The notes under the pieces are model-generated. The model searched no databases, was not told where the DNA came from, and saw nothing but the letters and a program-made list of their open reading frames with translations. The position numbers were made by a program, and so were the translations under genes. Below, piece by piece: positions 50,601 through 57,611 of a DNA stretch of 64,000 bases. Position 1 is the first letter of the stretch. Every line of letters starts with the position of its first letter. This DNA comes from Siderastrea radians (Eukaryota; Cnidaria; Anthozoa; Scleractinia; Rhizangiidae). Location: assembly GCA_964017195.1 (NCBI GenBank), contig OZ024896.1, forward strand, positions 26,883,430-26,947,429. Direction: 5' to 3'.

Positions 50601-51417
50601 GTTTGTATTTGGCAATATTGATGAAATGGCCATCAACCGATTGGATAGTCCAACCAGATCCTTCTGAAATCCATTTCTGAATCATATTTACAATCTGTTG
50701 TTGTGTTATCTGCAACAATTCTGCAATCTCTATCTCATTTGTCACTGTTCGTGGCTTTGCATTGAAATAAGCTTCCTTTTCAATCAACTCATCTCCTTTA
50801 TATTTTTCAAACGTAATCTTCAACGTTTCATTGAATTTGAGACCTTTCATCTCTTTCAGAACCTTTAATAGATTGCTATTAATCAACGAACGGGTGCTCT
50901 GAAGTTGAATTAATGGGTCTTGTCTGTTTGTAAGACCAATATCATATGATCTTGTAAACCCTCGCAGGGCTTTTTCTTTCTGTGTGAAAGTTGGTCCAGC
51001 CACTTTATTAATATTTTCCAACCACTTTCTCCATTTAATATTTTTTTTATTTTGCTCTTCAATCACTTTATCAGCATTTTTCAACCACTCTTCCCAATTA
51101 ATAACGTTTTCAGTTGTTTTTTGAATCACATTTGGTAGCTTATTGAGTGTTGTTGTAACAACTGTTGGTTTGAGGATGGGGACGTTAATCTCAGGTACTT
51201 CACCAAATAAGCTAGGGTATTCTCTTGGTGTTGGTCTTGGTTTTTTGGTACTCTTACGAGGTGTTGGAATAGGTGGTCTTGGTTTATAAGTCCTTGGTGC
51301 TGGAACTGGTTTGGTATCATCTGCTATAATCTTCTCAAGCTTTCTTTTATTTTGGTCTCGAAGCATTTTAATAAACTGATTTGATCTACTAATTTTCTTC
51401 AAACTAGCTTTGTTCAT
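47530..51417 (-). CDS. polB: Protein-primed DNA polymerase B (Polinton PolB)
   Basis: 1295 aa from ATG 51417. It should replicate the linear element from its ends, primed by a protein. The N-terminal 400 residues are basic and Pro-rich (PAPRTYKPRPPIPTP near 45-60) and may hold the terminal-protein role. Next comes a C2H2-like finger (about 411-435, CMYCLQC...HKVDC). The exonuclease domain has VIYADFEAI (about 470) and VFHNLKGYDSHF (about 615-627). Between these is a CxxC...HCHV endonuclease-VII-like insert (about 568-605). The palm motifs are DANNLYGWAM (about 872), NSVFGKTMENL (about 1040) and DTDS (about 1133). All catalytic residues expected for a family B enzyme are present. The last 33 codons lie inside the TIR. 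The ATG follows a short A-rich spacer containing AATAAA. Confidence 0.97.
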   Translation of the reverse strand: MNKASLKKISRSNQFIKMLRDQNKRKLEKIIADDTKPVPAPRTYKPRPPIPTPRKSTKKPRPTPREYPSLFGEVPEINVPILKPTVVTTTLNKLPNVIQKTTENVINWEEWLKNADKVIEEQNKKNIKWRKWLENINKVAGPTFTQKEKALRGFTRSYDIGLTNRQDPLIQLQSTRSLINSNLLKVLKEMKGLKFNETLKITFEKYKGDELIEKEAYFNAKPRTVTNEIEIAELLQITQQQIVNMIQKWISEGSGWTIQSVDGHFINIAKYKPLKGSTYIPLPKELQHSGKGIINIKNNDNECFRWCHIRHLLPQKKNSQRIKECDKKYVEKLDYSGIVFPVSVKQYNKIEKQNNIRVNVFGYEEGKRYPIYVSKEKFNSCLNLLLITEGEIKHYCLLKNFDKFMHNQTKYDGRKHFCMYCLQCLSSKERLEKHKVDCVEINGEQAIKMPEPGSKIAFKNYRRQLPAPFVIYADFEAITEKVDEKAPKKSYTEQYQKHTACGYGYKVVCCYDDNFSKPIKIYRGEMAIQKFMNDMLAEVKYCEKVVDTHFNKPMEMTDEDKESFEKAEECHICKKPYGAGDKRVRDHCHVTGKYRGSAHEKCNLNFYLTDKIPVVFHNLKGYDSHFIMQEIGNIVKKNVYFDEEKKKYYNMNINVIPCNMEKYMAFMLGHNLVFIDSFQFMSSSLSNLVNNLPAEAFKHMGQVFQGEQLSLMTKKGVYPYDYMNSFEKFEDSRLPRKEDFFSIMNNEHITDEEYQHAQNVWNKFGLSSMGEYHDLYLKSDILLLVDVFENFRKACQQYYQLDPAHYFTSPGLSWDAMLKMTEIELELISDVDMFQFIEKGMRGGISYIANRYGKANNKYMKNYNPEETTKYIMYLDANNLYGWAMSQYLPTGGFKWLTQEEVDLSKYNDESEKGLVLEVDLEYPEELHDLHNDYPLAAEKIKVTEGMLSPYCREIAEKFEVKVGLVEKLVPTLFNKERYVLHYRNLQLYMSLGLKLTKIHRALEFDQSPWLKSYIDFNTKKRAGAKNSFEKDFFKLMNNSVFGKTMENLRKRQDIKLVTDEEQLTKWVSRPSFISYKIFNEDLVAVHKTKTTLTLNRPAYVGMCILDLSKTLMYDFHYNYIKRQYGDKARLLFTDTDSLTYEIEADDVYQDFWKDKHLFDNSDYPKDSPFYDSTNKKVIGKFKDEAAGIPIVEFVGLRSKMYSYMKDNEQGSRTAKGIKKNVIKQKIQHDNYKDTLFNKKQMRHTMRLIKSERHQIGSYVVDKISLSCFDDKRYIHENGATSYAYGFENSEIFWV

Positions 51418-51486
51418 TTCTTATTTATTGAATGCAATATTTTTTAAACTATTTTTTCATTTCGTAAAACGTGAAATGAAAAAAGT

Positions 51487-51798
51487 TCAAGCAAAAGACA
51501 ATCTGACTTTATTTCCATCCTTATCCACAAATGCATTTCCACAATTTGCGAAATACTGAATCGAACCATGCTTTTTTCCCAACACTTTTGCACACTGATA
51601 GATGCTTTTACATTTTGTAACAACCTGTGTATCAACATTGGTAATCAGCACCTCCTTTGCGTTACTTGGTCTGTTATACAATTCTTCATCAAGATTTAAT
51701 ACTTTTCCCAGTTCTGCTTTTGAGAGCTTTTCAGCATTTTTTATTTTTTTACTCACAGCCATTCTACGCATTTCTTGATAAGTTAAAAATTTTGTCAT
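51487..51798 (-). CDS. Small DNA-binding protein candidate (SAP/Rho-N-like plus NUMOD1-like)
   Basis: 103 aa, basic. Residues 1-38 (KNAEKLSKAELGKVL) look like a SAP or Rho-N helix-extended loop. Residues 52-88 (CKSIYQCAKVLGKKHGSIQYF) resemble a NUMOD1-type helix-turn-helix found in homing endonucleases and other viral genes. No nuclease domain is attached. It lies between the polymerase and integrase genes, so a role in replication, end recognition or chromatin of the element is possible. The spacers on both sides are short and share a TTTAAAAAATATTGCATT-like sequence before the ATGs of this gene and the polymerase gene. The assignment is by eye only. Confidence 0.7.
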   Translation of the reverse strand: MTKFLTYQEMRRMAVSKKIKNAEKLSKAELGKVLNLDEELYNRPSNAKEVLITNVDTQVVTKCKSIYQCAKVLGKKHGSIQYFANCGNAFVDKDGNKVRLSFA

Positions 51799-51837
51799 TT
51801 TATTTTTATTTAATGCAATATTTTTTTAAATTCATTT

Positions 51838-52854
51838 TCACATTAGATCGTTAATATCCACCCAAGAATTGAATTTTTCTGGGTAACCGCTCCACTTTAC
51901 CAAAGCTTTACCTTTTCGAGCGTCTCGTCGAATCACTTTCTCAATACGGTAAACGTCTTGAACAGCCTTCTGCATCTCCTGTTCATAAAAAGAACCTGAT
52001 ATCTCCTCACCACTAATATCTTTGAGTCTATAAGTAATCGGATTGGTGTATTGTATCTTATCGACTGTGAAAACTTCTTCTGTCCAATTGGCTGTGTATC
52101 CTTTGTCAAAGACAGGACGTTTGTACTTAGATATTCTGACCTTATCACCGACTCTGAACTTTGACTTTGTCGAGATTGGCTTCATATTACCAAAAAGGTT
52201 AAAGTAAACAACTCCTTCATTTTTCTTTTTGCTTGCTTCTGTAGGTGTCATCTTTGTGCTTGAATGTCTGGTATTGTTATACTGTTTCACTAATTTGGGT
52301 AAGATTTCAAGATACTGTGTATTCCCCTGAACAGTAAACTGTTTCCACATCTTGGTTTTTATTGTACGGTTCCATCTTTCGCAAACTGACGACTTTTCCT
52401 CATTCTCAGTTGAGTACAAGGTTATTTTATTCTTATCAAGTAGTTCCTTAACATGTTTGTTGTAATACTCTTTCCCTTTATCAGTCCAAAGATATTCCGG
52501 TTTTCTACCTTCTTTTAAAATGGTTTTCAATGCTTGAGCAACAGTTTCACCTTTTTTATCCTTTAAAGGAACGATCCAACCGTATTTACTAAACACATCG
52601 AGTACCATGAGAAGATATCTATAACCCTTATTCCATCGACTGAATTTTTGCATCTCAACGATATCTGAACACCATGTCTCGTCAATATGGTTTACAATTA
52701 CCCGCCGCCGGGTGAAGTTGCGCTTTATCGGTTTATGAAGCTCATCAGCTAATTTTTCTTGCCAGTTTTCTTCACTCGACGGCCTTTTTAGTTTAAACCA
52801 AGACCAAGTTTTTGCTTTGTATTGATCATATTTCGCGCGATCCAATGGCCCCAT
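51838..52854 (-). CDS. int: Retroviral-type integrase with C-terminal chromodomain
   Basis: 338 aa from ATG 52854. The rve core has D64 (WCSDIVEM), D125 (LWTDKGKEYY) and E159 (VCERWNRT), the DDE metal-binding set. Residues 30-55 (LADELHKP and a run of basic residues) are the usual segment before the Polinton integrase core. The C-terminus (about 294-338, VKWSGYPEKFNSWV) is a chromodomain, which binds methylated histone tails and could steer integration to certain chromatin. It should make the 6-bp staggered insertion seen at this locus. The frame overlaps the end of the PLA2 gene by 67 bp in the -1 frame and may also be made as a PLA2-integrase fusion (see the frameshift site at 52791-52797). 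Confidence 0.95.
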   Translation of the reverse strand: MGPLDRAKYDQYKAKTWSWFKLKRPSSEENWQEKLADELHKPIKRNFTRRRVIVNHIDETWCSDIVEMQKFSRWNKGYRYLLMVLDVFSKYGWIVPLKDKKGETVAQALKTILKEGRKPEYLWTDKGKEYYNKHVKELLDKNKITLYSTENEEKSSVCERWNRTIKTKMWKQFTVQGNTQYLEILPKLVKQYNNTRHSSTKMTPTEASKKKNEGVVYFNLFGNMKPISTKSKFRVGDKVRISKYKRPVFDKGYTANWTEEVFTVDKIQYTNPITYRLKDISGEEISGSFYEQEMQKAVQDVYRIEKVIRRDARKGKALVKWSGYPEKFNSWVDINDLM

Positions 52855-53480
52855 TGTCTCTCATTATAAGGAACAGAATCCAACAATTTGACCATTTTTC
52901 TGTCGGCTTTGTTTTTGCATTTTTTATCATCTTTACAAACTGAATAATCGACATCGTGTTGCATCGCTATGGCATCGGTCCTACCGGTCGGTTCATCGTA
53001 TATCTCAAGTATTTCCCCTGTTTTTTCATCCCATCTCACCTGATTTTCAAGATCGTTATAAGGACCTGTGTATTTATGCCCTGGAAGAGTCCAACCCCCT
53101 TTTGGTTTAGGGAGTTTTCCAATGGCTTTATGTATATCTAAACTTCCACCGTCCAAATCCTTTCTGTCTGTTTTATACTTTTTATTCGGCCTGATTTTAG
53201 TGGATAATTGATCAAGCATTTCCGATCCTGTTTTTTGAATAAAAGGAGCCGCTCTTTCCAAAGCATAATCGAGAGCCTTTTTCTGCAGTTTTGGGTTCCT
53301 TAGTGCTTCACTACCGTAATATCTTCCCATTTCAACTGCTTTTTTTCCAAGCCAAGGAATACCATGATGAATTAACATATCAGCCCCTGTGGATGCCATC
53401 GTATCCAAAATGCCCGCCCCTTCAGACGGGCTAATTAGTTTCCCGTTTGTTTCACGAATCTTGTTTTTTTTATTCCACAT
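52788..53480 (-). CDS. PLA2-like virion protein
   Basis: 230 aa from ATG 53480. It has the calcium loop YTGPYN (137-142) and the catalytic pair H175-D176 in MQHDVDY, the arrangement of parvovirus-VP1-type phospholipases A2. In viruses this activity helps break endosomal membranes. The N-terminal 100 residues are helical (LGKKAVEMGRYYG). The C-terminus is RQWGHWIARNMINTKQKLG. Homologues in other elements usually have a zinc-ribbon segment in front. Here that segment is present at 53435-53587 but in another frame, so 53480 may not be the original start. The gene is part of the spacer-free chain from the proteases to the integrase. Confidence 0.9.
   Translation of the reverse strand: MWNKKNKIRETNGKLISPSEGAGILDTMASTGADMLIHHGIPWLGKKAVEMGRYYGSEALRNPKLQKKALDYALERAAPFIQKTGSEMLDQLSTKIRPNKKYKTDRKDLDGGSLDIHKAIGKLPKPKGGWTLPGHKYTGPYNDLENQVRWDEKTGEILEIYDEPTGRTDAIAMQHDVDYSVCKDDKKCKNKADRKMVKLLDSVPYNERQWGHWIARNMINTKQKLGLGLN
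52791..52797 (-). promoter_or_regulatory. Candidate programmed -1 frameshift site UUUAAAC
   Basis: In the PLA2 frame the codons are GGU-UUA-AAC-UAA, so U-UUA-AAC is in the exact zero phase needed, one codon before the stop. Slipping back one base puts the ribosome in the integrase frame. A 7-nt spacer (UAAAAAG) separates it from a possible stem: GCCG (52783-52780) with CGGC (52710-52707), and GUGAAG (52775-52770) with CUUCAC (52717-52712), around a loop of about 52 nt. The stem was found by eye and not energy-tested. Confidence 0.6.
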
Positions 53481-53587
53481 TCAGCACATGTGCAAAAGAA
53501 CATTAGTCGACCGTTTTTTGCATATTTATATCCTGAGGGTTCTACGCACTCAGTTTCTTTTCTTTGTTTTACGCAATACGTTTTCAT
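53435..53587 (-). CDS. Zinc-ribbon-like N-terminal piece, out of frame with the PLA2 gene
   Basis: 50 codons from ATG 53587, which directly follows the stop of protease copy 2 (TAAATG). Cysteines at 5 and 14, then CTCAECG (32-38), form a ribbon-like set, followed by KKTRFVK. It overlaps the start of the PLA2 frame, which is reached by a -1 shift. An A8 run at 53463-53470 gives an A-AAA-AAA slippery heptamer in the right phase. A simple indel just downstream is equally possible. Either a recoded gene or a recent break. Confidence 0.65.
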   Translation of the reverse strand: MKTYCVKQRKETECVEPSGYKYAKNGRLMFFCTCAECGIKKTRFVKQTGN

Positions 53588-54064
53588 TTACAATATAGCA
53601 GGATTTTTAAAATATTTTTCCATAAATTTTTCATTTTTCATCATATCATGAAGATTAAAGGGTTTTAAAAGGTCTAAATATTTATTACCCTTATTCATTT
53701 CATTCAAAAAGTATAAACAAAAATATCCACAAGTGGTGGTACCCAAATCTTGTATCTGATTACTTAGGTAAATCACATTGAGTTTATTTTTTCTTGCATA
53801 ATTGAAGATTTCTTTAAAAGGGGGCAACCCAAAACTATCGAAATAATTAATCACTCCATCCTTTACAAATGTTGCAACCCAATGAATTCCACTGATATAT
53901 GACGGCTCGAGATTGTATATGAAAAACGCCATTTTATGATTATGTGGGACAGTTTGATTCCTTGAAAACACTCCACCCATATCAATTGGAATTCCTAGAT
54001 ATTCACACCATTCAATCAAATCAAAATTACTAATTGGAACATTTTTTACGCAATACGTTTTCAT
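53588..54064 (-). CDS. Adenain-like cysteine protease, copy 2
   Basis: 158 aa. Catalytic H61 (GIHWVATF), D76 (NYFDSFG), Q105 and C112 (TTTCGYFCLY) are all present, so it should be active. The role by family is cleavage of capsid and core precursors in virion maturation. It lacks the long N-terminal region of copy 1. Its first seven residues, MKTYCVK, and the TAAATG before them are identical to the start of the next gene (53587). This shows that the tandem duplication ran from inside the protease gene to the seventh codon of the following gene. It starts directly after the stop of copy 1. Confidence 0.93.
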   Translation of the reverse strand: MKTYCVKNVPISNFDLIEWCEYLGIPIDMGGVFSRNQTVPHNHKMAFFIYNLEPSYISGIHWVATFVKDGVINYFDSFGLPPFKEIFNYARKNKLNVIYLSNQIQDLGTTTCGYFCLYFLNEMNKGNKYLDLLKPFNLHDMMKNEKFMEKYFKNPAIL

Positions 54065-55339
54065 TTACAATATAGCGAGATTTTTAAAATATTTCTCTAT
54101 GAATTTCTCATTTTTCATGGTATCATGTACATCAAAGACTTGCAAAAGGTTGAAATACGATGAACCTTTGTTCATCTCATTCAAAAAGTATAAACAAAAA
54201 TATCCGCAAGTGGTCGTGCCCAAATCTTGTATCTGGTTATTTTGATGAAACAGAGTGAGATTCTTTTTCTCTGCATGATTCACAATTTCTTGAAATGGTG
54301 GCAACCCAAAACTGTCGAAATAATTAATTCTCCCATCCTTTACAAATGTTGCAACCCAATGACTTCCACTCATGTACGACGGCTCAAGATTGTAAATGAA
54401 AAACGCCATTTTATGATTGTGTGGAACAGTTTGATCTCTTGATAAAACACCCCCTTTGTCAATTGGAATTCCTAAATGTTGACACCATTCTATCAAATCA
54501 AAATTACTCATTGGAATTCTTTTGTGGAATTTCAAAGTATGGTTCCCAATAATGGAATCCCATTGAACGGACTGTTTTTTCCAAGGAGCAACCCCTCCCC
54601 CGATTTTTTTTTTTTTCTTTCCTTCCCCCATTTTTTCCCATGTTCCATAAAATGGGGGTATTGGTTGATAAGCTCCCATTCTCGGAGCGGCACCCCCTTT
54701 CATCAAAGGAGCGGGGGCTTTTCCAATTCTTGGAACGCCCGAACCTGTCATCTTTTTAAAAGCCTCAATGGCGAGTGGAATACCAATTGATGCTAAAAGT
54801 GTACCAAGAAAACCTCCAGTTTGTTTTTTAGTTGGTTTGATATGCAATCCAGAACCAGTTTGTAATGCATTGAGAATATCCTTTTTCTGTTTATTGCTCA
54901 ATAGATGTTTATGAGCGATAAGTTGTTCTATTTTTGAATTTGGAATGAGAAAACCACCTGTCTGTGAACCTTTTCCAGATATCTTTTTGACAATTTGTGA
55001 TGCACCCTCAGAAGCAGCACCAGCAAGAGCTGATAATCCAATAGTTTTTGCTAATGTTGGTCCAAAAGTTCGACCAAGTGTCAAAATTGAACTCAAAAGT
55101 GAACCACCCACTTGTTTTCTGATATTGGTCTTAGCTAGTTTTATTTCCATCCCATTTTTTAATGAGCGATTCTTCATCAACCGGTTAAAAGTTGTTACAG
55201 GGACAAGAAGAGTATCACTTCCATTGAGAGCATCTTTTGATAACCTCAAGGTAATTGTTTGGCGATTGTGATAAGCTTTACCAAGTTTCTTTTTTTGATT
55301 TTCAGAAAGATTTACATTTATTTCATATAGTTCAGTCAT
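54065..55339 (-). CDS. pX/minor-virion-protein-like region fused to adenain-like protease, copy 1
   Basis: 424 aa from ATG 55339. The frame is open 18 nt further up only through a TTG, and 55339 matches the paralogous start at 55845. Residues 1-55 form a module shared with the next gene (LRLSKDALNGSDTLLVP). Residues about 75-250 are Gly/Lys-rich with hydrophobic helices (GGFLGTLLASIGIPLAIEAF), like adenovirus pX/pVI-type membrane-active core proteins. The protease domain follows (about 275-424) with H327, D342, Q371 and C378. Protease cleavage between the two parts is plausible (several MKGG and GSG sites) but not proven. The stop TAA is immediately followed by the ATG of protease copy 2. Confidence 0.9.
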   Translation of the reverse strand: MTELYEINVNLSENQKKKLGKAYHNRQTITLRLSKDALNGSDTLLVPVTTFNRLMKNRSLKNGMEIKLAKTNIRKQVGGSLLSSILTLGRTFGPTLAKTIGLSALAGAASEGASQIVKKISGKGSQTGGFLIPNSKIEQLIAHKHLLSNKQKKDILNALQTGSGLHIKPTKKQTGGFLGTLLASIGIPLAIEAFKKMTGSGVPRIGKAPAPLMKGGAAPRMGAYQPIPPFYGTWEKMGEGKKKKKIGGGVAPWKKQSVQWDSIIGNHTLKFHKRIPMSNFDLIEWCQHLGIPIDKGGVLSRDQTVPHNHKMAFFIYNLEPSYMSGSHWVATFVKDGRINYFDSFGLPPFQEIVNHAEKKNLTLFHQNNQIQDLGTTTCGYFCLYFLNEMNKGSSYFNLLQVFDVHDTMKNEKFIEKYFKNLAIL

Positions 55340-55386
55340 ATTTATTTTATTACACAAAATAAAATAAATTCAGTAAATTTTTTGAA

Positions 55387-55845
55387 TTAATAGCAGTTGA
55401 CACCACATTCCATAAGTTTTTCTATATTCCGTGCAACAGATTTTTCTGTTTTCCTTAGGACGGACTCTTTTGTTGAGTCATATATTAATGAATAATTTAA
55501 AGCAAAATCAATTCCTTTTTCACTTTCCCAACTTTCATCAATTCCTGGATAAAAAAAAAGACCATAAGATTCCCACATATCATTGTTAAATGGATCTTCA
55601 TTATGAATACAAAATTCTTCCCACATTTCATCAAAAGTTGATTTGTCAACAATAGCATCAGTTCCATCGGAAGCGTCATCCAACCACTCATATGACTTTG
55701 TAGGAACAAGAAGAGTATCACTTCCATTGAGAGCGTCTTTTGATAACCTCAGTCTAATATTTTTACGGTTGTGAAAAGCTTGACAAATTTTTTCTTTCTG
55801 TTCTTTTGAAAGCGTTACATTTATTTCTTGTAGTTCTATTTCCAT
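55387..55845 (-). CDS. Paralogue of the pX-protease N-terminal module with an acidic tail
   Basis: 152 aa. Residues 1-55 are clearly related to the N-terminus of the pX-protease gene next to it; both contain LRLSKDALNGSDTLLVP. The rest is acidic and Trp/Tyr-rich (FDEMWEEF, NDMWESYG) with no recognised fold. About 45 bp upstream, AATTTATTTTATTTTG and AATAAAATAAAT are also shared with the neighbour, so promoter/leader and module were duplicated together. The function is unknown; the position next to capsid genes suggests a virion or assembly role. Confidence 0.75.
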   Translation of the reverse strand: MEIELQEINVTLSKEQKEKICQAFHNRKNIRLRLSKDALNGSDTLLVPTKSYEWLDDASDGTDAIVDKSTFDEMWEEFCIHNEDPFNNDMWESYGLFFYPGIDESWESEKGIDFALNYSLIYDSTKESVLRKTEKSVARNIEKLMECGVNCY

Positions 55846-55888
55846 TTATTTTATTGCAAAATAAAATAAATTTAGTGAATTTTTTGAA

Positions 55889-57178
55889 TCAAGCAATCAT
55901 GAGCTCATTTCCAACCTTGTCGACAATGAGCTCATCTTCGTAAAATACAATAGCATGAGCTCTCACATCAGCTGCTGGTGCTACATTCAATCTGTATTTT
56001 ATAAACAGTTTTTTAGGATCTCGAGTAGGAGCCTCTTTTTGGTAGGTTAAATTGAAATAAACAAGACCGTAAATAGATGAAAAATTATGTGGATTCAGCT
56101 GCGTTCCTGTCTTCATATCATAGTCTCGAAAAGCATAAGACATTAGATCGTCAAAAATAACCATTTTTGAATCAACATCATACTCTATTTCAGGATAAAA
56201 AGTATTTGATCCATACTCCAAACGGCATGAAGCAATAGAGCTGTTGTTATCACCTGCATTCAGCTTAAAAGTATCAAAAATATAAGGAGTTCTTTCAGAT
56301 TCATCATTGTTGGGACCATTATTTCTTTGTAGATAAAAAAATACGTGCTTTACATTATCAATAGATGGACTAATTCGAAACTCGTTTTGAACTATCCTTG
56401 TTTCAGCACTTTGAACATACATATCTTGCATGTACGTCCATTTGACTGGTTTTAGAAAATCTTTCACATATTCACCATATTCACTATCTTTTGGAACCAT
56501 TTTTGGAACCCAAAGATAAAATTTCTTTACAACCACCCGCCCAGGGTCTGTGCCATTTGCCATGTGAATCAATTCATTATCTTCATTTAAATCAATTTCG
56601 AACTCGAGTTGCATGGGAGGGAGCATTTTATCTTCCAATTCCTCAAAGAAACTATATCTATTCAATGGAATGATCTCATTTATGCTTTTAGCACCACCCC
56701 CTCCATTATTCTGGTTTGCTTGAGTTAAAATTCGCCTTGCTTCAAAACCTAAATTCGTGTTTGCTGTTGAATTTTCCGTGTCAAGATACCAAAAACTTTT
56801 TTTCGCCACTGACCTAGTAAAATTATCACTATACTCCAACAAATTTTTAACATTTGTAATTCTATGAAGGTTGTCACTAACATATACTACTTTACCAGCT
56901 GATTTGATGGTCATGCGCTTAATGAGGGAATGTGACCCATTAATTATCGTAATTCGATCGGCAGCCGCATAACCAGATCCATCAGCTTTCTTTTGAAGCT
57001 CCAAAGTCACTTCAAAATATCCTTTGAAAAAATCATAAAAATTAGATCTATCGGGTATTGTGAATTTATATGATGTTTTTTTCTGAGAGCTGTTGTTTCC
57101 AGGTTGTTCAATTAAATTGTCAGGGGAGAATCTAACCTTTTCATATCTTTGCAGTTTATCACTTGTTCTGAAACTCAT
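55889..57178 (-). CDS. mcp: Major capsid protein (double jelly-roll)
   Basis: 429 aa. Recognised by the Polinton MCP pattern: N-terminal SFRTSDKLQRYEKVRF, then FYDFFKGYFEVTLEL (47-61), FEELEDKMLPPMQLEFEI, FYLWVPKMVP, and a C-terminal jelly-roll ending with YFNLTYQKEAPT and FIKYRLNVAPAADVRAHAIV. By family it forms the hexon-like shell of an icosahedral capsid. It is full length and has no stops. It lies between the minor virion genes and the penton, as in other Polintons. Confidence 0.93.
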   Translation of the reverse strand: MSFRTSDKLQRYEKVRFSPDNLIEQPGNNSSQKKTSYKFTIPDRSNFYDFFKGYFEVTLELQKKADGSGYAAADRITIINGSHSLIKRMTIKSAGKVVYVSDNLHRITNVKNLLEYSDNFTRSVAKKSFWYLDTENSTANTNLGFEARRILTQANQNNGGGGAKSINEIIPLNRYSFFEELEDKMLPPMQLEFEIDLNEDNELIHMANGTDPGRVVVKKFYLWVPKMVPKDSEYGEYVKDFLKPVKWTYMQDMYVQSAETRIVQNEFRISPSIDNVKHVFFYLQRNNGPNNDESERTPYIFDTFKLNAGDNNSSIASCRLEYGSNTFYPEIEYDVDSKMVIFDDLMSYAFRDYDMKTGTQLNPHNFSSIYGLVYFNLTYQKEAPTRDPKKLFIKYRLNVAPAADVRAHAIVFYEDELIVDKVGNELMIA

Positions 57179-57192
57179 CTTTTATTATATGT

Positions 57193-57594
57193 TTAAAACT
57201 TTTTTTTTTTTTTTTTATAACCCTCTCCAGAAATCATTCTATTCAACAAAACGTTGTAATCTTCTTCTTTTTGGGGATTAGATTCTTTCTGAAGGTCTTT
57301 AATTAAAAGATGACCTGATTTTTGAACAACTTTTTTACCCAGTTTATCCCCCGATTTTAAAGCTTTTTTAGCAACCGGTTTCAAAACTGATTCCACAATT
57401 TTTTTACCCAGTTTATCACCAGCACTTTCTACCCCCGATTTCAAAGCTTTTTTAGCAACAGGTTTCAAAACTGATTCCACAATTTTTTTCATTGGTTTGA
57501 AAATATTATCGACAATTAAACCTGATCCTCTATGTTTAAAAACAAATTTTCCAAAACTCGGATGATAAATTTCTCTGTATTCATTCAACTTCAT
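57193..57594 (-). CDS. Basic repeat-containing virion protein candidate
   Basis: 133 aa, very Lys-rich. A 19-residue amphipathic segment (KKIVESVLKPVAKKALKSG) occurs twice, at 36-54 and 64-82, and the repeat is also visible in the DNA (about 57345-57490). It ends in a run of lysines. Amphipathic basic helices next to capsid genes suggest a membrane-active or DNA-condensing internal protein like adenovirus pVI/pX, but there is no specific motif. Confidence 0.7.
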   Translation of the reverse strand: MKLNEYREIYHPSFGKFVFKHRGSGLIVDNIFKPMKKIVESVLKPVAKKALKSGVESAGDKLGKKIVESVLKPVAKKALKSGDKLGKKVVQKSGHLLIKDLQKESNPQKEEDYNVLLNRMISGEGYKKKKKKF

Positions 57595-57611
57595 TTATAA
57601 TTATCTTTTTT

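Noticed and set aside
55340..55357. Upstream start of the pX-protease gene
   Set aside because: The extra six codons begin with TTG and lie in the AATAAA leader; the paralogous gene starts at the position equal to 55339.
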